DNA of 22,429 nt, from positions 1 to 22,429 of the forward strand of contig DASZHJ010000284.1 of assembly GCA_035938015.1 (NCBI GenBank), in the 5' to 3' direction. The first letter of the stretch is position 1; each line of letters opens with the position of its first letter. Below the pieces are notes generated by a model that was not told the origin of the DNA, searched no databases, and saw only the letters and a list, made by a program, of their open reading frames with translations. Below are positions 20,437 through 22,429 of the stretch, one piece after another. The translations under genes and the position numbers were made by a program. The DNA is from DASZHJ01 sp035938015. GTDB taxonomy: Bacteria > Pseudomonadota > Alphaproteobacteria > ATCC43930 > CGMCC-115725.

Positions 20437-21126
20437 ATGATCGAGGATCCGCCACTCCTCACCATCCGACGCCGCATCCCGCGACCAGATCCCGCCAAGC
20501 TCGCCACGCTCACGGGCGTCCAGACCGGCAATCTTGTGGACGCCATGGATGGACGGGGCGCGCTCGATTATGCGATCAAGCCGGTTGATCCCAAGCGCGC
20601 GGCCTTCGTTGGCCCCGCGCTGACCTGCGAGCCGGGACCGTCTGACAATCTGGCGATCCTCGCAGCGATTGCGCTCGCCGAGCCCGGCGACGTCATCGTG
20701 GCGGCGGGTGACGGATTCACCGGCACGGCCATCGTCGGCGACAACATGGCGGCGATGGCGCGCAACCGAAAAGTCGTCGCGATCGTGGCCGATGGCCTAG
20801 TGCGGGACAGCGCGGGCGTCGTCGGCGTGGGCTTGCCGATGTTCGCCCGCGGCATCACGCCCAATTCCTGCGTGAAGTCGGGACCGGGCCGCATCGGGCT
20901 CCCAGTGGTTGCGGGGGGCGTCAGCGTGGAATCCGGCGATATCGTGGTGGGCGACCTCGATGGCGTCGTGGTGATCCCGCGGGCGCAGCTCGACGCCGTG
21001 CTCGATCGGCTTGCGGCGGTTCGTCGGGCCGAGGCTGCGTTTCAAGAGAAGATCGCGCGAGGCCTCGACTGCCCCGAAGCCGTCCGCGCCCTGCTCGGCT
21101 CGGATCGCGTCCGCTACGTCGACTGA
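20437..21126 (+). CDS. RraA / 4-hydroxy-4-methyl-2-oxoglutarate aldolase-like protein
   Basis: A 229-residue member of the RraA-like superfamily. The substrate and metal motif Gly-Asp-Asn-Met-Ala-Ala-Met-Ala-Arg-Asn (101-110) and Ala-Asp-Gly-Leu-Val-Arg-Asp (118-124; Arg123 and Asp124) correspond to the HMG/CHA aldolase active site. The C-terminal Gly-Asp-Ile-Val-Val-Gly-Asp-Leu-Asp-Gly-Val-Val-Val-Ile-Pro (167-181) is strongly conserved in the family. HMG/CHA aldolase splits the last intermediates of protocatechuate 4,5-cleavage into pyruvate plus oxaloacetate or pyruvate. This is the closest functional link to the LigAB-like dioxygenase 6 kb upstream, though they are not in one operon. True RraA, an RNase E inhibitor, is shorter (about 160 residues), so a catabolic aldolase or decarboxylase is preferred. 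GGAGGG precedes the ATG. Confidence 0.88.
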   Translation: MIEDPPLLTIRRRIPRPDPAKLATLTGVQTGNLVDAMDGRGALDYAIKPVDPKRAAFVGPALTCEPGPSDNLAILAAIALAEPGDVIVAAGDGFTGTAIVGDNMAAMARNRKVVAIVADGLVRDSAGVVGVGLPMFARGITPNSCVKSGPGRIGLPVVAGGVSVESGDIVVGDLDGVVVIPRAQLDAVLDRLAAVRRAEAAFQEKIARGLDCPEAVRALLGSDRVRYVD

Positions 21127-21133
21127 GCTGGTC

Positions 21134-22192
21134 TTGAAGTTCAGCGATTTCCTGTTTCCGGAGAGCCGCGACCCCCAGCGGGACGGGCTCGTCATCGAGG
21201 AAACACTGCGCGAGGCGCGTCTGGCCGACGAGCTCGGGGTCGACGCGCTCTGGCTTGCCGAGCACCACTTCGACGGCATCTGCGCCTATGTCGATCCCGT
21301 GAGCTTCGCCGGCGCACTCGCTGTCGCCACCCGCCAGTGCAAAATCGGCTTCGCGGTCGTGCAGACTTCGCTGCATCACCCGATCCGTCTCGCCGAGCAG
21401 CTGTCGCTGATCGATCACTTGAGCAAGGGCCGGCTGATCGTCGGGCTCGGCCGCGGCACGGCTTACAACATCTACGACTATCAGGGCTATGGGTTCGATC
21501 ATCGCGAGGCCCAAGAGCGCTTCGAGGAAGCGGAGACGGTGATGCTCAAGGCCTGGACCGGTGAGCCCGTCCAGCATCGCGGCAAGTATTGGGATCTCAA
21601 GGTCGCGGGCCTCCGTCCGACGCCTTACACGAAACCACACCCGTTTCTGATCCGCGCCGCCTCCGGCGAGGCCTCGATGGTCGAACTCGCGCGCCGAGGC
21701 CAGCCGTTCCTGATGAATGTGCAGACGCACGAGGTGACGCGTCATCGCATGGATCTCTACCGAAAGACCATGCGGGAGTCGGGCTACGATGAGGAGGCGA
21801 TCGCGCGCAACGTCGAGCAGTGCTGGATCTGGCGCAACGTCTGCGTCGCGGAGACCGACGCCGAGGCCGAGCGGATCGGGCTGCCGGCGTTCCACGCGAT
21901 GCAGGAGCACCGCGCGGCGCTGCGCGAGCGGATTTATCGCGAGCAGGGCGTCAAGATCGAGACGCCGGCGCCGACCCTCGCGGCGCCCGCGCGCGTGGAT
22001 CCGCGCCACGCGCTGATCTGCGGGTCGCCCGCCACGGTCGCCGAGGCCTTTGCCGAGATCGATGGGATCGGCATCGGCGGTGTCATCATGCAATTCCGCT
22101 TGGGACCCATGGCACACGAGGCGGCGAAGCGCAGCCTCACCCTGTTCATGCGCGAGGTCGCGCCGGCGTTCCGCGGCAAGGCGGCGGCCTGA
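21134..22192 (+). CDS. LLM class flavin-dependent oxidoreductase (luciferase-like)
   Basis: A 352-residue bacterial-luciferase-like monooxygenase or F420/FMN-dependent enzyme. Visible features are Ala-Asp-Glu-Leu-Gly-Val-Asp-Ala-Leu-Trp-Leu-Ala-Glu-His-His-Phe (31-46), Asp-His-Leu-Ser-Lys-Gly-Arg-Leu-Ile-Val-Gly-Leu-Gly-Arg-Gly (94-108) and Glu-Arg-Phe-Glu-Glu-Ala (128-133), all hallmarks of the family. Such enzymes use reduced flavin to oxidise small molecules. The frame is open to 21011, but the conserved N-terminus Lys-Phe-Ser-Asp-Phe begins at TTG 21134, seven bases after the RraA-like stop, so that rare start is chosen; GAG eight bases before it is a weak ribosome site. It is translated close behind the aldolase-like gene. 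The substrate is unknown. Confidence 0.9.
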   Translation: MKFSDFLFPESRDPQRDGLVIEETLREARLADELGVDALWLAEHHFDGICAYVDPVSFAGALAVATRQCKIGFAVVQTSLHHPIRLAEQLSLIDHLSKGRLIVGLGRGTAYNIYDYQGYGFDHREAQERFEEAETVMLKAWTGEPVQHRGKYWDLKVAGLRPTPYTKPHPFLIRAASGEASMVELARRGQPFLMNVQTHEVTRHRMDLYRKTMRESGYDEEAIARNVEQCWIWRNVCVAETDAEAERIGLPAFHAMQEHRAALRERIYREQGVKIETPAPTLAAPARVDPRHALICGSPATVAEAFAEIDGIGIGGVIMQFRLGPMAHEAAKRSLTLFMREVAPAFRGKAAA

Positions 22193-22283
22193 CGGATCGA
22201 ACGATCCGCCTTGCACCGGGCCTCCATGCGCTCGATATCATTGCTGACCGACCGTTTTCGGCGACGGCCCAGGAGGCCAGGCG

Positions 22284-22429
22284 ATGACCACCCACTACAA
22301 GATCAGGACCCTCAACAACCATGCGCTCCATCCGGAGACGCTGATGATGGGCTACGGCTATTCGCCCGCGCTCTCCGAGGGCTCGCTGAAGCCGCCGATC
22401 TTTCTCACCTCGACCTTCGTCTTCGAGTC
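22284..22429 (+). CDS. Cystathionine gamma-synthase family PLP enzyme, 5' part only
   Basis: The first 48 codons and part of the next are present before the window ends. The visible N-terminus reads His-Pro-Glu-Thr-Leu-Met-Met-Gly-Tyr-Gly-Tyr (16-26) and then Lys-Pro-Pro-Ile-Phe-Leu-Thr-Ser-Thr-Phe-Val-Phe (36-47), which is characteristic of trans-sulfuration (Cys/Met metabolism) PLP enzymes, in particular the group annotated as cystathionine gamma-synthase family. Such enzymes make or break C-S bonds (cystathionine synthase or lyase, methionine gamma-lyase, O-acyl-homoserine sulfhydrylase). The lysine that holds PLP lies outside the window, so the reaction cannot be settled. AGGAGG lies upstream of ATG 22284. 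A 91-base gap separates it from the LLM gene. Confidence 0.85.
   Translation, partial: MTTHYKIRTLNNHALHPETLMMGYGYSPALSEGSLKPPIFLTSTFVFE

Noticed and set aside
20921..22216. A 431-codon minus-strand ORF opposite the LLM oxidoreductase and RraA genes
   Set aside because: Both sense genes have clear family motifs. The antisense frame is open only because of GC-rich third positions.
1..22429. tRNA, rRNA, CRISPR, transposase or phage genes
   Set aside because: No tRNA cloverleaf, rRNA segment, regularly spaced direct repeat or integrase/transposase motif was seen on either strand by eye; a tRNAscan or covariance-model search was not possible here.

Overview
The window looks like chromosomal DNA of a high-GC Alphaproteobacterium, probably a free-living relative of the Rhodospirillales or Hyphomicrobiales. 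The grounds are the run lgt / NDUFAF7-type methyltransferase / pgeF, the ubiK-ybjN-proC string, a small phasin with PhaR-like TGC-rich sites, the abundance of uptake and catabolic genes, and long antisense shadow ORFs typical of GC-rich codon use. The species cannot be named from the sequence. I see no rRNA, tRNA, CRISPR array, transposase or phage gene, and no gene-free stretch longer than about 230 bases.

Region 1 (1-6463, minus strand) is one long tightly packed operon, read from right to left: hldD (LPS heptose epimerase), lgt (lipoprotein diacylglyceryl transferase), a SAM methyltransferase, pgeF (peptidoglycan editing), a DUF2817 M14-like carboxypeptidase, an M24-fold hydrolase that has lost its metal ligands, a 22-codon membrane-peptide ORF and a lipoprotein cut by the window edge. 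Several junctions overlap by 1-4 bases. A plausible promoter with a 14-bp palindrome lies just upstream of hldD. The theme is the cell envelope, with two peptidase-like genes inserted.

Region 2 (6608-9602, plus strand) holds ubiK (ubiquinone synthesis accessory factor), a YbjN-domain protein, proC, a YbaK-type aminoacyl-tRNA deacylase and a TetR-family regulator.

Region 3 (9623-14589) is an accessory catabolic block. On the minus strand are a TRAP-type solute-binding protein without a signal peptide, an MFS transporter and a seven-repeat LVIVD beta-propeller protein. Diverging from them is a LigA/LigB-type extradiol dioxygenase. The divergent intergenic region carries a 122-bp MITE-like element made of two hairpins, ending 12 bases before the dioxygenase start codon.

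Region 4 (14624-17494) is a divergent pair: a CHASE-type sensor histidine kinase without a response regulator and a periplasmic amino-acid-type binding protein without a permease. Region 5 (17561-19551) has a PaaI-type thioesterase, a phasin with a well-formed promoter and a TGC-rich palindrome at the predicted transcription start, a strong terminator and an RNase Z-like metallo-hydrolase. Region 6 (19695-22429, plus strand) has a CsaA-like tRNA-binding protein, then a close-set group of NIPSNAP protein, RraA/HMG-aldolase-like protein and LLM flavin oxidoreductase, and the start of a cystathionine gamma-synthase family gene.

The parts most likely to hide undescribed biology are region 3 (transport, propeller and dioxygenase), the kinase and binding-protein pair, the metal-free M24 protein and the NIPSNAP-RraA-LLM group.
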